Below, piece by piece: positions 1 through 8,529 of a stretch of DNA of 64,000 bases. This DNA comes from Deltaproteobacteria bacterium RBG_13_43_22. GTDB lineage: Bacteria; Desulfobacterota; RBG-13-43-22. Where the stretch lies: NCBI GenBank assembly GCA_001797675.1, contig MGQB01000004.1:1-64000 (forward strand), written 5' to 3'. Numbering within the stretch: position 1 is the first letter of the stretch; the number at the start of each line of letters is the position of its first letter. The position numbers were made by a program, and so were the translations under genes. The notes under the pieces are model-generated. The model was not told the origin of the DNA and made no database searches. It saw nothing but the letters and a program-made list of their open reading frames with translations.

Positions 1-134
1 AGGTCATTAAACGAAAAGCCTATGGTTTTCATGATCTGCGTTACTTTTCTTTGAAAATCTTTCAGGCTTTCGCCAACTAATTGGGAGATGATCCAAATAT
101 TTATAATTCCAATAAATATATTAAATATTTTCAT
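1..134 (-). CDS. Partial small hypothetical protein (5' end only)
   Basis: An open frame starts at the ATG with its 5' base at 134 and stays open for 44 codons to the window edge, so the C-terminus is outside. A very strong purine-rich Shine-Dalgarno sequence (GGGGGAGGTG) lies four bases before the ATG. The visible N-terminus is hydrophobic (many Ile/Phe, residues 1-20) and then becomes basic and polar, which looks like a signal anchor or small membrane protein. The DNA is clearly more AT-rich than the rest of the window. I recognise no family. The strong ribosome binding site is the main support. Confidence 0.45.
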   Translation of the reverse strand, partial: MKIFNIFIGIINIWIISQLVGESLKDFQRKVTQIMKTIGFSFND

Positions 135-160
135 ACTCCACCTCCCCCTTGAGATGGAGT
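135..160 (-). promoter_or_regulatory. Hairpin overlapping the ribosome binding site of the first gene
   Basis: ACTCCA at 135-140 pairs with TGGAGT at 155-160, and CTC at 142-144 pairs with GAG at 151-153, around a 6-nt loop with one internal mismatch. On the minus strand the 3' arm contains the Shine-Dalgarno sequence of the partial gene starting at 134, so a folded transcript would hide the ribosome binding site. Function is inferred; only the pairing is seen. Confidence 0.4.
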
Positions 161-347
161 ATTTTAACTTATTTTCACTTTAAAAAATATGATTCTTTTA
201 TTTAATTAACCCATTATGAACTAAGTCAATAGGCATTTCAATAAATTGTCCAAGCCCGACTTAATATCAGCATGAGGTTATCACCCCTCCACCTCTTTTA
301 CACAATAGATTTTACATTAGCGATAAGGTATCCTGGAAGCATGAACG

Positions 348-1559
348 ATGGGAAAGAACTCTGCAAAGACAATGGATGAAAATAGGTTTTCTTATGAATG
401 GGTAGAGACCGCTCCGCGATTGAAAGAGATTGCCCGGATTCTGGGTCAGGCAGAGATCATCGGGGTCGATCTGGAATCGGACTCCTTGTACCACTACTAC
501 GAAAAGGTATGCCTCCTGCAGATCGCCACGGAATCCGCCTCTTATGTTCTGGATCCCCTGGTGCTAAGGGACCTTTCCGTTTTACACAACGTTTTCTACA
601 ATCCCGGGATCCGCAAAGTATTCCACGGGGGGGATTATGATATCCGTTCTCTGTACCGGGACTTTCGGCTCGAAGTGAACAACCTCTTTGATACCCAGTT
701 GGCCTGTCAATTTCTGGGCCTTCGGGAGACCGGGCTGGAAGCGGTGCTGCGAAACCGGTTCCAAGTGGAGCTGAATAAAAAATTTCAGCGGGTCGATTGG
801 TCCCGAAGACCTTTATCTCTGGAAATGGTGGAATATGCGGCGATGGACGGCCAGTACCTGATCCCCCTGGCCCGTAAGCTGGAAAGGGAACTGGAAGAGA
901 AGGACCGGTTATCCTGGGTGGAGGAAGAATGCCTATTCATGACTAAGGTTCGCTTTACACCCCCCAGCCTTGCCCCGCTATACCTTAAAGTAAAAGGGGC
1001 AAGCAACCTGGCTCCCAAGAGTCTTGCCGTTCTGGAGGTCTTGTTGGAAATCCGGGAGGCCCAGGCCCAAAAGTCGGATCTTCCTCCTTTCAAGGTGATT
1101 CGTAACGAACCCCTTCTGGAATTGGCCATAAAAAAACCTTTAAACCTGGAAGAAATGGAAACCGGGAAAGCCCTGAGCCGGAAGGAAATCGACCGATATG
1201 GAACACTCCTACTTCGGGGAATTCACCGGGCCTTGACCGTTCCCGAAAAAGACCTTCCGGTGTACCCCCAGGAAGCCAGACCTGATTGGCCAAAGGCCGC
1301 GCGCAACAGGATCAAAGCACTAAAAAACTGGCGGGATCGGCGGGCGAAAGAATTGGTGATGGAGCCTGGAATCCTTATAAATAACACCCTGATCAATGCC
1401 TTGGCCTTGAAAAATACTCGGTCCCTAAAAGAGATGGAAGATATTCCTGGTTTGAAAAGATGGGTTAAGGATCATTTCGGCCGGGAGATATTGGCTGTTC
1501 AAACAGGCGAGAAAAAGGAATTAAGTTGGGAGTTAAATGGCCGAAAACAACCAAATTAA
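348..1559 (+). CDS. rnd: Ribonuclease D-like 3'-5' exonuclease with HRDC domain
   Basis: RNase D trims 3' ends of tRNA precursors and other structured RNAs. The 403-residue protein carries a DEDD exonuclease fold: motif I with D and E in 'GVDLESDS' (about residue 40), motif II in 'FHGGDYDIRSL' (about 92-102), and motif III around 'VEYAAMDGQYLIPL' (about 162-175, the DEDDy tyrosine arrangement). An HRDC helical domain follows (about 220-295), and the C-terminal third resembles the second helical repeat of RNase D. Length fits the family. I kept the first ATG because GGAAG lies about 7-8 bases upstream; an ATG eight codons later is the alternative. It is convergent with the GNAT gene, with only about 40 bp between the stops. 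Confidence 0.88.
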   Translation: MGKNSAKTMDENRFSYEWVETAPRLKEIARILGQAEIIGVDLESDSLYHYYEKVCLLQIATESASYVLDPLVLRDLSVLHNVFYNPGIRKVFHGGDYDIRSLYRDFRLEVNNLFDTQLACQFLGLRETGLEAVLRNRFQVELNKKFQRVDWSRRPLSLEMVEYAAMDGQYLIPLARKLERELEEKDRLSWVEEECLFMTKVRFTPPSLAPLYLKVKGASNLAPKSLAVLEVLLEIREAQAQKSDLPPFKVIRNEPLLELAIKKPLNLEEMETGKALSRKEIDRYGTLLLRGIHRALTVPEKDLPVYPQEARPDWPKAARNRIKALKNWRDRRAKELVMEPGILINNTLINALALKNTRSLKEMEDIPGLKRWVKDHFGREILAVQTGEKKELSWELNGRKQPN

Positions 1560-1600
1560 GATGGGCTTCAATCATTGGCTTATTCGCACGACTCTGGTCG

Positions 1601-2395
1601 TTATCCTCTATGAAAATGCATATACCAGGGATAGCGGGTAAATTCTTTGAATCCGAGGCGGAGGTAAATCGGTTCCCCGAAATGACTGGCCTGGAGAATA
1701 ACGCAGGCAGCCCCCCTGCGGAAGGCCTCATTGGTAACCATAACCGTGCAGGCTTCTCCCAGTCCTTTTTTTCGGGCCGACTCAATGGTACCCACCCAGT
1801 AAATGCCGGCAATAGAGTGAGAAAAAATAATCATAGCGCAGGAAACAGGCTTTTGATTCCAATAAGCCACCGCCAGAAAGTTGTACGGTCTAAGCATTCT
1901 CTCCGGTGTTTCAAAGATTATTCCTCCGGTTTCAGCCGCCATTCCCAGGCTCTGATAGCTGGCAACGGCCACCGAAGCAAAATCAATAGCAGCGGACTTG
2001 TCCTCTATGGACTTGATGGTAAACTCAGCCGGCAGTTCCTTCATTCGGATCGGTTCCTGAATGGCCATTCCCGGAGATTGGGAGATTTGGACCATTTTCG
2101 TCGAACGACAGAGGTCTTCAAGATCGGAATCGATATGCCGGCGTATGTGTACGCTGTAGCCGAGATTTCTGGTGCCGAAATAGCCCCGGACTCTTTCCAT
2201 AACTTCATCGGCCGGCGGCAGAGCCTGGTCACCTAAACGAATAGACGAATTGGTCAGCGGGGTTGAATCTCCCCCGGCAACCAACAAAAGATCATCTTGC
2301 TCGATGATCTCGCTGTGGGTCTTCCAGCGTGCTATTTCCCGCAAGGATTCCGCTAAATTTAAATCGGCCAGATAGATCAGATCTTGGTTGGTCAT
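1601..2395 (-). CDS. GNAT-family N-acetyltransferase
   Basis: A 264-residue protein with the GNAT acetyl-CoA site in its C-terminal half: strand 'IYWVGTIES' followed by 'ARKKGLGEA' (R-x-x-G-x-G/A pyrophosphate loop) and a terminal 'YLRLGFKE' strand typical of the fold. The N-terminal 120 residues are less conserved and may bind the acceptor. The start is the internal ATG at 2395, preceded by AGGAG five bases upstream; the longer frame upstream lacks a ribosome site. It sits 25 bp downstream of the small CGGC protein gene and ends the minus-strand thiolase / 4-hydroxybutyryl-CoA dehydratase operon. Its substrate cannot be told from the sequence. Confidence 0.8.
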   Translation of the reverse strand: MTNQDLIYLADLNLAESLREIARWKTHSEIIEQDDLLLVAGGDSTPLTNSSIRLGDQALPPADEVMERVRGYFGTRNLGYSVHIRRHIDSDLEDLCRSTKMVQISQSPGMAIQEPIRMKELPAEFTIKSIEDKSAAIDFASVAVASYQSLGMAAETGGIIFETPERMLRPYNFLAVAYWNQKPVSCAMIIFSHSIAGIYWVGTIESARKKGLGEACTVMVTNEAFRRGAACVILQASHFGEPIYLRLGFKEFTRYPWYMHFHRG

Positions 2396-2420
2396 GTTTT
2401 CTCCTAAACTGAATACGAAC

Positions 2421-2711
2421 CTATAATTGTATCTTCCCTGCGACCACTTCGGCCATTTTTTCTTCCGGCACCTTTTCAAAGTCGATCATCGGTCCGGAGA
2501 TCAGGACCCATTGCCGGGCCAGGGTCTTTACTTCCGGTCGGTTGGCACAGGCCACCGGACATCCACAAATCAAAATCCCCTTTTCCCAGGGAATCATCGG
2601 TTTGTCTGTTGACAGTTTGAATCCCTGAGGTAATAATTTTTCAATTTTCTGAACCAGGGCCGTTCGATCAATAAAGGGGTTGCAACCTCCACAGTATTTC
2701 AGCCCTATCAT
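2421..2711 (-). CDS. Small cysteine-rich protein with CGGCNP motif
   Basis: A 96-residue protein with two cysteine clusters: 'KYCGGCNPFIDR' at the N-terminus and 'ICGCPVACANR' in the middle. The spacing suggests metal or Fe-S binding, but I know no assigned function. Similar small CGGCNP proteins occur in anaerobic CoA-metabolism operons, as far as I recall. It lies between 4-hydroxybutyryl-CoA dehydratase and the GNAT gene on the same strand, so a role in assembly or repair of the oxygen-sensitive dehydratase is possible but purely inferred. The start at 2711 is chosen for an upstream GGCAGG; an in-frame start eight codons earlier has no ribosome site. Confidence 0.65.
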   Translation of the reverse strand: MIGLKYCGGCNPFIDRTALVQKIEKLLPQGFKLSTDKPMIPWEKGILICGCPVACANRPEVKTLARQWVLISGPMIDFEKVPEEKMAEVVAGKIQL

Positions 2712-2839
2712 CCTAAAGTTACCTGCCAAGGTCATTCACAGTCATATTTCGAGCTTCGGATTTCGGATTTTGTCGAGTCCCTGCTATAAATCAGGCCCTC
2801 TGGCCTTAGACCAAAGCCAGCCCCTTTGGGATTGGAAAT

Positions 2840-4291
2840 TTACTCCTTGATTCCGGCAATGTTTTTGGCCAGTTTTTTCTTGTGCTCCAGATTGCCTTGA
2901 CGGGCAATCATAATCCGTTGGGCCTGTGGAGAACCGGCCCCGTGCATGGACTCGGTCCGGTAGCCCACCGCCGACGTTCCCAGGGTGAGGTTTTCAACCA
3001 ATCTTAAGATGCGGCAGCGCTCCTCCGTTGAAATCGAGGCCACCCCCTTGAAATATTTTTCCACCATCTTGCCGATTTTCGGATGACACAAGTCCTTTTC
3101 CGAGGCCAGAGTAACCATGAGGCCGCCGGCGATATCCTCGGCCAGGCGGGCGATCTCGTAAGGAAAACGGGTAACATTCTGCTTACAAACGTTGGCCAGC
3201 AAGAGGTTAATTAAATAGGTGCCGGAGGCTGTTTTGTGACCTTCCGCCGAACAGGCAATACCGCAGGCATACAGGGTTTCGTTCAGATGGGTCATCTCAA
3301 TCAGTTTATCCTTGATATGAGACGCCTTGGCCGCCCCGTTGTAATCCGCGGCCACAGCCGCGGCCCCAATGAGCACATCCCCCACACCGGCCTTGCATCC
3401 GCCGTAACTTTGCCGATGATACCCGGCGAACCGTTCCACTAAAAGACCGCTGTATTCATGTTCCCCGCACATCAGAACCTGTTCCCAGGGAATGAAAAGA
3501 TCGTCAAAGACCATAAGCGCTTCATGACCGCCGAAGCGGGCGTTTCCCACATCGATTTCGACGCCCTCCAGTTTTCGGGTGTCGCAGGACTGGCGGCCAT
3601 AAATGTAGGTGATGCCTTTGGCATCCGCCGGGGCCACGAATGATAGGGCATAATCGGTATCCTCTTTTCTCATGGCCATGGTTGGCATAACCAATATCCA
3701 ATGAGAATTGACAGCCCCGGTCTGGTGGGCTTTAGCGCCGCGGACCACGATACCCTGTTCGTTTTTCTCGACGACATGTACATAAAGATCCGGGTCGGCC
3801 TGTTGGCTGGGCGACAGGCTGCGGTCTCCTTTTGGATCGGTCATGGCCCCGTCTACGGTCAAATCCTCTTCCTGCATCATCCGTAAGAATTTAATGAAAC
3901 GGTCATGATATTGGGTGCCCAATTTTTGATCCATTTCAAAGGTGACGCTGTCAACCGCGTTGATGGCATCCATGCCGACACAGCGCTGGAAGCAGGAGCC
4001 GGTTTGTTGTCCCAGCAATCGTTGCATCTTGACTTTCTTGACCAAATCTTCGGTGCTCTGGTGAAGGTGGCAGAATCGGTTGATCTTCTTCCCGGTCAGA
4101 TGGGAGGTTGCGGTCATCAGGTCCTCATGCTTGGGATCCTGGGCCAGAGTATAAGTCATTTTCACCGAATTCATCGAGGGCCGGATGATAGGATGATCCA
4201 CCGGGTTTTTTACCTGTTCACCCATGAGGTAAATTTTGAAATTCATTTTACGCAGACTTTCTTCATATTGTTCCGGTGTCTTAAGGGCCAT
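2840..4291 (-). CDS. abfD: 4-hydroxybutyryl-CoA dehydratase / vinylacetyl-CoA isomerase
   Basis: This FAD- and [4Fe-4S]-containing enzyme dehydrates 4-hydroxybutyryl-CoA to crotonyl-CoA and isomerises vinylacetyl-CoA. The 483-residue protein matches family length. Visible signatures are the cluster-binding CxxxC in 'TGSCFQRCVG', a later His/Cys pair in 'EMTHLNETLYACGIAC' expected to complete the cluster site, and acyl-CoA-dehydrogenase-like flavin segments ('AKAHQTGAVNSHW', 'FDDLFIPWEQVLM'). The start is the ATG at 4291, which has AAGGAGGG eight bases upstream; the frame extends 32 codons further without support. It follows the thiolase gene by 125 bp on the same strand, consistent with a 4-hydroxybutyrate or crotonyl-CoA / acetoacetyl-CoA pathway. 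Confidence 0.93.
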   Translation of the reverse strand: MALKTPEQYEESLRKMNFKIYLMGEQVKNPVDHPIIRPSMNSVKMTYTLAQDPKHEDLMTATSHLTGKKINRFCHLHQSTEDLVKKVKMQRLLGQQTGSCFQRCVGMDAINAVDSVTFEMDQKLGTQYHDRFIKFLRMMQEEDLTVDGAMTDPKGDRSLSPSQQADPDLYVHVVEKNEQGIVVRGAKAHQTGAVNSHWILVMPTMAMRKEDTDYALSFVAPADAKGITYIYGRQSCDTRKLEGVEIDVGNARFGGHEALMVFDDLFIPWEQVLMCGEHEYSGLLVERFAGYHRQSYGGCKAGVGDVLIGAAAVAADYNGAAKASHIKDKLIEMTHLNETLYACGIACSAEGHKTASGTYLINLLLANVCKQNVTRFPYEIARLAEDIAGGLMVTLASEKDLCHPKIGKMVEKYFKGVASISTEERCRILRLVENLTLGTSAVGYRTESMHGAGSPQAQRIMIARQGNLEHKKKLAKNIAGIKE

Positions 4292-4416
4292 TTGATTTCC
4301 CTCCTTTGAAAAAAGGTTCAAGGTAAAAGGCCTGCACCTGCAGGCCCGCAGGGGCAGGAGGTTCAAGTAAAACCTTACACCATACACCGTATACCTTAAA
4401 CCGGTAGGTTTTCCTT

Positions 4417-5598
4417 TTATATCTTCTCAACAATAAAAGCGTGGGCGGGACCGCCGCTGGCGCAAAGAGCGGCACATCCGTATCGGACCCCGCGCCGCTT
4501 CATTTCGTGGATCATTGTTATAATGAGCCTTGCCCCTGTTGCGCCAACAGGATGTCCCAAAGCGATCCCTGAACCCAGGGCATTCAAGCGGTCCAGAGGA
4601 ACCTTTAATTCCCGATTGACCCCCAGAACTTGGGCGGCAAAGGCTTCATTGAATTCGAAATAATCGATATCCTCCTGTTTAAGACCTGCAAATCGCAAGG
4701 CATTTCGAACTGCCGGAACAACGCCCATGCCCATAATCCTTGGCTCCACCGATCCGGGTGCCGAAGCAACGACCCTGGCCAGGGGTTTGATTCCCTTTTT
4801 TTTTGCCGTTTCCGAATCCATCATAATCAAGGCCGACCCTCCATCATTCAGGCCAGAAGCATTACCCGCCGTTACCGTGCCATCTTTTTTGAAGGCCGGT
4901 CTCAATTTGGCCAAAGCCTCCAAACTGGTGTCGGGCAAGGGATGCTCATCCGTATCAAAAACAACCATCCCCTTTCTGGTCTTGACCTCGACCGGAATGA
5001 TTTCATCCTTGAACCGTCCCTCTTTTATGGCCCGGCAGGCCCGCTGATGGCTCATCAGGGCGAATTCATCTTGTTCTTCCCGGGTGATTCCATATTGGTC
5101 GGCAATATTGTCGGCGGTAATGCCCATATGATAGCCGACGAAATCGCAGATGAGGCCGCCTTTCATAAGACTGTCGGTGATTGATTCGGCATTGCCTAAA
5201 CGATAACCTTTCCGGGCCCCAAAAAGAAGATAGGGTGCATTGGTCATACTTTCAACACCGACGGCAGCACCAATATCGATTTTCCCCAGCATGATTTCCT
5301 GGGACAAAAGCTCGGCTGCCCTCATAGAAGAAGCACATTGCTGGTGGACGGTGAAGGCTGCCGACTCGACCGGACAATCCGATTTCAGGGCGACATGTCT
5401 GGTTGTGTTTCCCGGCGAACCGGCCTGATTGCATTGACCTCCAATCACTTCCTGGATCAATCCCGCATCAATACTTGCCTTTTCCATCGCGCCTTTTAAG
5501 GCGATGACCCCTAAATCGACGGCACTAAAACTTTCCAAAGAACCCTGATAATTCCCTATGGCGGTTCTTGCCCCGCTGACGATAACTACCTCTCTCAT
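4417..5598 (-). CDS. Acetyl-CoA acetyltransferase (thiolase)
   Basis: Thiolases condense two acetyl-CoA or cleave 3-ketoacyl-CoA. At 393 residues this is the normal size. The nucleophile is Cys88 in 'VHQQCASSM'; the catalytic His is in 'GIALGHPVGATGAR'; the NEAFA loop is present. The C-terminal cysteine sits in 'CASGGPAHAF', where the usual form is CxGGGxG, so the active-site loop is slightly divergent and substrate preference is uncertain. First gene of the minus-strand operon with abfD. The start at 5598 follows a GGGACAG sequence. A perfect 15-bp palindrome lies about 155 bp upstream and could be its operator. Confidence 0.92.
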   Translation of the reverse strand: MREVVIVSGARTAIGNYQGSLESFSAVDLGVIALKGAMEKASIDAGLIQEVIGGQCNQAGSPGNTTRHVALKSDCPVESAAFTVHQQCASSMRAAELLSQEIMLGKIDIGAAVGVESMTNAPYLLFGARKGYRLGNAESITDSLMKGGLICDFVGYHMGITADNIADQYGITREEQDEFALMSHQRACRAIKEGRFKDEIIPVEVKTRKGMVVFDTDEHPLPDTSLEALAKLRPAFKKDGTVTAGNASGLNDGGSALIMMDSETAKKKGIKPLARVVASAPGSVEPRIMGMGVVPAVRNALRFAGLKQEDIDYFEFNEAFAAQVLGVNRELKVPLDRLNALGSGIALGHPVGATGARLIITMIHEMKRRGVRYGCAALCASGGPAHAFIVEKI

Positions 5599-5635
5599 CG
5601 CTGTCCCTTTCTTATAAGAATTATTTAATATGGTT

Positions 5636-5657
5636 CTTCTCCCAATTAGTTGGGAGA
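5636..5657. promoter_or_regulatory. Perfect hairpin in the thiolase leader
   Basis: TTCTCCCAA and TTGGGAGAA form a 9-bp perfect stem with a 4-nt loop, about 40 bp before the thiolase start. No T-tract follows on the minus strand, so it is not an obvious terminator. Function unknown. Confidence 0.35.
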
Positions 5658-5664
5658 AAGAGGT

Positions 5665-5945
5665 CGAAGATTCAAGGATTCAAGAGTTCAAATGATTGAT
5701 TTTTATATAAAGGTTTTGTTTAAGGATCGTTAAGGATATTAACTGAGGGTTTCTAATACCAGGTATTAAATCCACCTGAGGCTAGACCGGAATTCAAGAG
5801 TTAAATATCTTCTTGCTGCCTTGGTTGTTTGCTGGTCTCTTAATAGAAGTCTTCAATTGAATACCCTGTGCCAAATCTTAAATCCCTTGTCCTATTCTAT
5901 GTATTTCACTTGAGTCCTTGAATCCTCAAATCCTTCGATCATCGC
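5665..5945. repeat. Heptad-repeat palindrome (arms 5665-5698 and 5908-5945)
   Basis: The left arm has 7-nt-spaced units of the GATTCAA/GGATTCA type, and the right arm is its imperfect reverse complement (CTTGAAT/CCTCAAA units), about 210 bp apart. It is one of many such elements in this window. The rest of the 5599-6080 gap holds the leader hairpin, the 15-bp palindrome and AT-rich DNA; I see no further gene. Confidence 0.6.
5754..5768. promoter_or_regulatory. Perfect 15-bp palindrome, candidate operator
   Basis: TAATACC and GGTATTA flank a single central base. It lies upstream of the thiolase-abfD operon and resembles the short symmetric sites used by GntR or TetR-type regulators. No regulator gene is adjacent, so the assignment is inference. 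Confidence 0.4.
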
Positions 5946-6080
5946 CAACTCTTTTGGAGATGAGTCCTATTTTATAACATGTTATCTTTTTCAGATCAAT
6001 ACCAGAGGGGCGTATCCCCTTCCTTTTTGACAACGGCCTCAGAAAGAAATCCGATTTATGAGGGATTGAGGGGAAAACTG

Positions 6081-7931
6081 TCAGGGGGAGGTCTTTTGCT
6101 CAACCGCCTTTCTAAACCGTTCCTCCTGGGCCTGATAATAGGCCCGGTTGGACGGATTTTCGGCCAGCACCTGCCGGGCAATCTGGAGGGCTATATCCGG
6201 GCGACCGTTGGCCAGATAGGCCTCGGCCAGGGTATCCAGGATCATAGGATCGGGTTTCAAGGCCGCTGCCTTCCTGGCCAGAACCAGGGCCTTGGCGGGC
6301 TGAAAAAGCCCCGGGTCTTTACTGGTGGCCAACAGCCAGGCCAGATTATTTAAGGACAGATAATGGTTAGGCTCTTTTTGCAAAATTTTTTCGTAAGTCT
6401 CCTTGGCCTGCTGAAAACGTTTCCCATCATGATAGATCATGGCCAAGGCCATCAGTATTTTGGTATCTCCGGGGCGTGAGAGAAGTTCTTTGCTCAACAG
6501 GGATTCTAAGACCTGAGGATCCGTAGTAATCCCGGTTGAAACCCAGATCCGTTCCTTAACCCCATATAAACTCAACCCGACCAGCAGGAAAAAAAACAGG
6601 CCCACCGACCAAATAATTTTTCTATCATGCCTGCGGGCCAGCCCGGGATAACGGGCGGCTCTTTCCAAGAAGGTCACACGTTGGGCAATACTGAAATGGT
6701 GCCAACTGGGGAGATTCCGGCTTTGCCCTGAAGAAAAACCGATTTTTTCCAGAGACCGTATCAAGGGCTCGGGAGACCCCAGGACCTTCAGGGCGAACAG
6801 GTCGGCCTGCCTTTCAAAATTACGCATAAAAAAGCCGAAGAGGAATCGAAAATAAAGGATCAATCCCAAGGCCATGGGGAGCACCAGCAAAGCGGAAGAC
6901 AGATCCTCCGAAAAGTGATCCCAGGAATGGAGAAAATCAAGAAAAGCCGGATACCGAAAAAGATGGCTGGAAAGCCACTGCGATAAAAAGACCACCAGCA
7001 AGACGTAGCCGGCGAAAAACCCGAGATAAAAAAAAAGATGTTTTTTCCGAATGTGGCCGATTTCATGGGCTACGACTCCCTTTAATTCTTCCGGTTCCAG
7101 GAGGTCCAGCAATGCCGGGGTGATCAGCAGATAGCGAAAACGTTTGATCAGGCCCATGACCCCGGCGGTCAGCATACTGCCCCCGAATGCCGGCCAGAGA
7201 AAAATTTGCTGAAAGGGAGAACCCATCTCCTGACAGAAGGCCGAAAGCATTTCCCGTTTGGGCCCTTCCGGAATGGGCCGGCACTGCCACCAGGTTTTGA
7301 TCAGAAAGGGGAAAAAAATAGACAAGACGGCCAAAAAGGCCAAGACATAGGTCATTTCACCAAGGGGTTGATTCAGAAAGGCGCGCAGCTCAGGAGAGGA
7401 TACCAGTCCAATAAGGTCCGATAACAGGGTAATTAATAGCCAGGGGAATAGAATAGGCAAATTAAACTGGATCTGGGATCTCAGATAAGTGCCCCTGGCC
7501 TGGGAGGATCGGAAGATCGATTCCTGGGCCGGATAACCAAAAATCCAAATCAAAACCACATGGAGTAAATAAAGGGTGATGCCTACAACCCCTTCCAAGG
7601 AAGAAAAAAGGCCGGTCCCCGGGATCAAGGCCACCAGGGATTTAAAGTTCAACAGGTAGATCTCAGAAGCAAAAAAGATCAGGGACAGGATCATCAGGTA
7701 TTGGGTGGTCTGCTGATGCCCCCGCTGTAAGTGATAAGAATCCCTCTGATTATGGAGAGACAGGAAATAAAGCCGGTGAAACCGTCTCCAGGTTTCCAGT
7801 CCAAAGACGGTCAGAAAAAGTAAGATAGCGCCGGCATTGATCCAAAGATCAACGACCGGCAGTTTCGGACCCAGGGAGCGGGTATGATAAATCAACAGGG
7901 CCAAAATAAAAAAGATAATGTTCGTGAACAT
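6081..7931 (-). CDS. Membrane-bound M48 family zinc metallopeptidase with C-terminal TPR repeats
   Basis: A 616-residue protein. The N-terminal half has several membrane segments, then the M48 zinc site 'VVAHEIGHIRKKH' (HExxH, about residue 285) and the downstream 'NFERQADLFAL' with the third zinc-ligand Glu. After another membrane segment (about 430) the last 150 residues form TPR-like helices ('ILQKEPNHYLSLNNLAWLLA' and 'KALVLARKAAALKPD'). The family includes HtpX/Ste24-like proteases of membrane quality control; the TPR tail suggests a partner protein. I use the ATG at 7931; an upstream TTG at 7943 in frame has no better ribosome site. Single gene on the minus strand. Confidence 0.85.
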   Translation of the reverse strand: MFTNIIFFILALLIYHTRSLGPKLPVVDLWINAGAILLFLTVFGLETWRRFHRLYFLSLHNQRDSYHLQRGHQQTTQYLMILSLIFFASEIYLLNFKSLVALIPGTGLFSSLEGVVGITLYLLHVVLIWIFGYPAQESIFRSSQARGTYLRSQIQFNLPILFPWLLITLLSDLIGLVSSPELRAFLNQPLGEMTYVLAFLAVLSIFFPFLIKTWWQCRPIPEGPKREMLSAFCQEMGSPFQQIFLWPAFGGSMLTAGVMGLIKRFRYLLITPALLDLLEPEELKGVVAHEIGHIRKKHLFFYLGFFAGYVLLVVFLSQWLSSHLFRYPAFLDFLHSWDHFSEDLSSALLVLPMALGLILYFRFLFGFFMRNFERQADLFALKVLGSPEPLIRSLEKIGFSSGQSRNLPSWHHFSIAQRVTFLERAARYPGLARRHDRKIIWSVGLFFFLLVGLSLYGVKERIWVSTGITTDPQVLESLLSKELLSRPGDTKILMALAMIYHDGKRFQQAKETYEKILQKEPNHYLSLNNLAWLLATSKDPGLFQPAKALVLARKAAALKPDPMILDTLAEAYLANGRPDIALQIARQVLAENPSNRAYYQAQEERFRKAVEQKTSP

Positions 7932-7993
7932 AAGTATCCGCAAGATTACCGATAAGTCGGAAAGATGTCAAGAAAAGGTGCTGGAAAGAGGTC

Positions 7994-8022
7994 TTGACAA
8001 AAAAGGTGCGACTGTTTATCAT
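7994..8022 (+). promoter_or_regulatory. Sigma70-type promoter for the zinc-ribbon gene
   Basis: TTGACA at 7994-7999, a 17-bp spacer, and TATCAT at 8017-8022. Transcription would start near 8029, giving a leader of about 38 nt before the ATG at 8067. Confidence 0.7.
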
Positions 8023-8066
8023 AATTTGTCAAAAAGGTTATAGAATTCGACACCCTATTCACGATC

Positions 8067-8306
8067 ATGATGAATCCGACTTATCGGGTACCGATACGAA
8101 AAAACAAAAGACCCGCCCAGTACGATCAATTTGAGGCCACCGAGCTTTATTGTCCACGATGCCGTCAGGCCATGCCGGTACGAAAAAGGCTCCTTTTGGT
8201 TCTGCCGGAAGGGGACAAGTATGAATATCTTTGCGCTGCCTGTCTGACCGCGGTGGGCGACAAGATCGAAAAAAACACTGAAGGGATTACGCTGGTTCGA
8301 CCCTGA
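8067..8306 (+). CDS. Small zinc-ribbon protein
   Basis: A 79-residue soluble protein with two CxxC knuckles, 'YCPRCRQ' and 'LCAACLT', about 25 residues apart. This is the layout of a zinc ribbon. The N-terminus is basic. It may act in nucleic-acid or protein binding, but no family function is known to me. It has its own strong promoter (7994-8022) and stands alone between a divergent protease gene and the YdbH-like gene. Two adjacent ATG codons (8067 and 8070) are possible starts. A frame on the opposite strand of similar length lacks cysteine motifs and is rejected. Confidence 0.72.
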   Translation: MMNPTYRVPIRKNKRPAQYDQFEATELYCPRCRQAMPVRKRLLLVLPEGDKYEYLCAACLTAVGDKIEKNTEGITLVRP

Positions 8307-8370
8307 CATTACTTTGGACTGATAGGCAATTGGGGTCCAAGAGTTTGAGATTTAGGTCTTTTGTAACTCA

Positions 8371-8445
8371 AATTCAGAGTTCGGGGTTCAGAGTTCGGAG
8401 GGACAGGTATATACTTCAAACTCCGAACTGAATATTCCGAACTCT
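8371..8445. repeat. Heptad-repeat palindrome
   Basis: The left arm 8371-8400 (units such as CAGAGTT and CGGGGTT) and right arm 8414-8445 (CCGAACT and related) are imperfect reverse complements with 7-nt periodicity. It lies between the zinc-ribbon and YdbH-like genes. Confidence 0.6.
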
Positions 8446-8529
8446 TAGGACTCTTGGACTATGATCTATTGCCCGCTTTGAATCCTTTTTCATGCTGCGC
8501 AGTGATCCAACGGCTCATGGTTATTTTTT

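Noticed and set aside
1526-2236. A 236-codon plus-strand frame overlapping the GNAT gene
   Set aside because: No ribosome site, no recognisable domain, and antisense to a GNAT protein with clear acetyl-CoA motifs.
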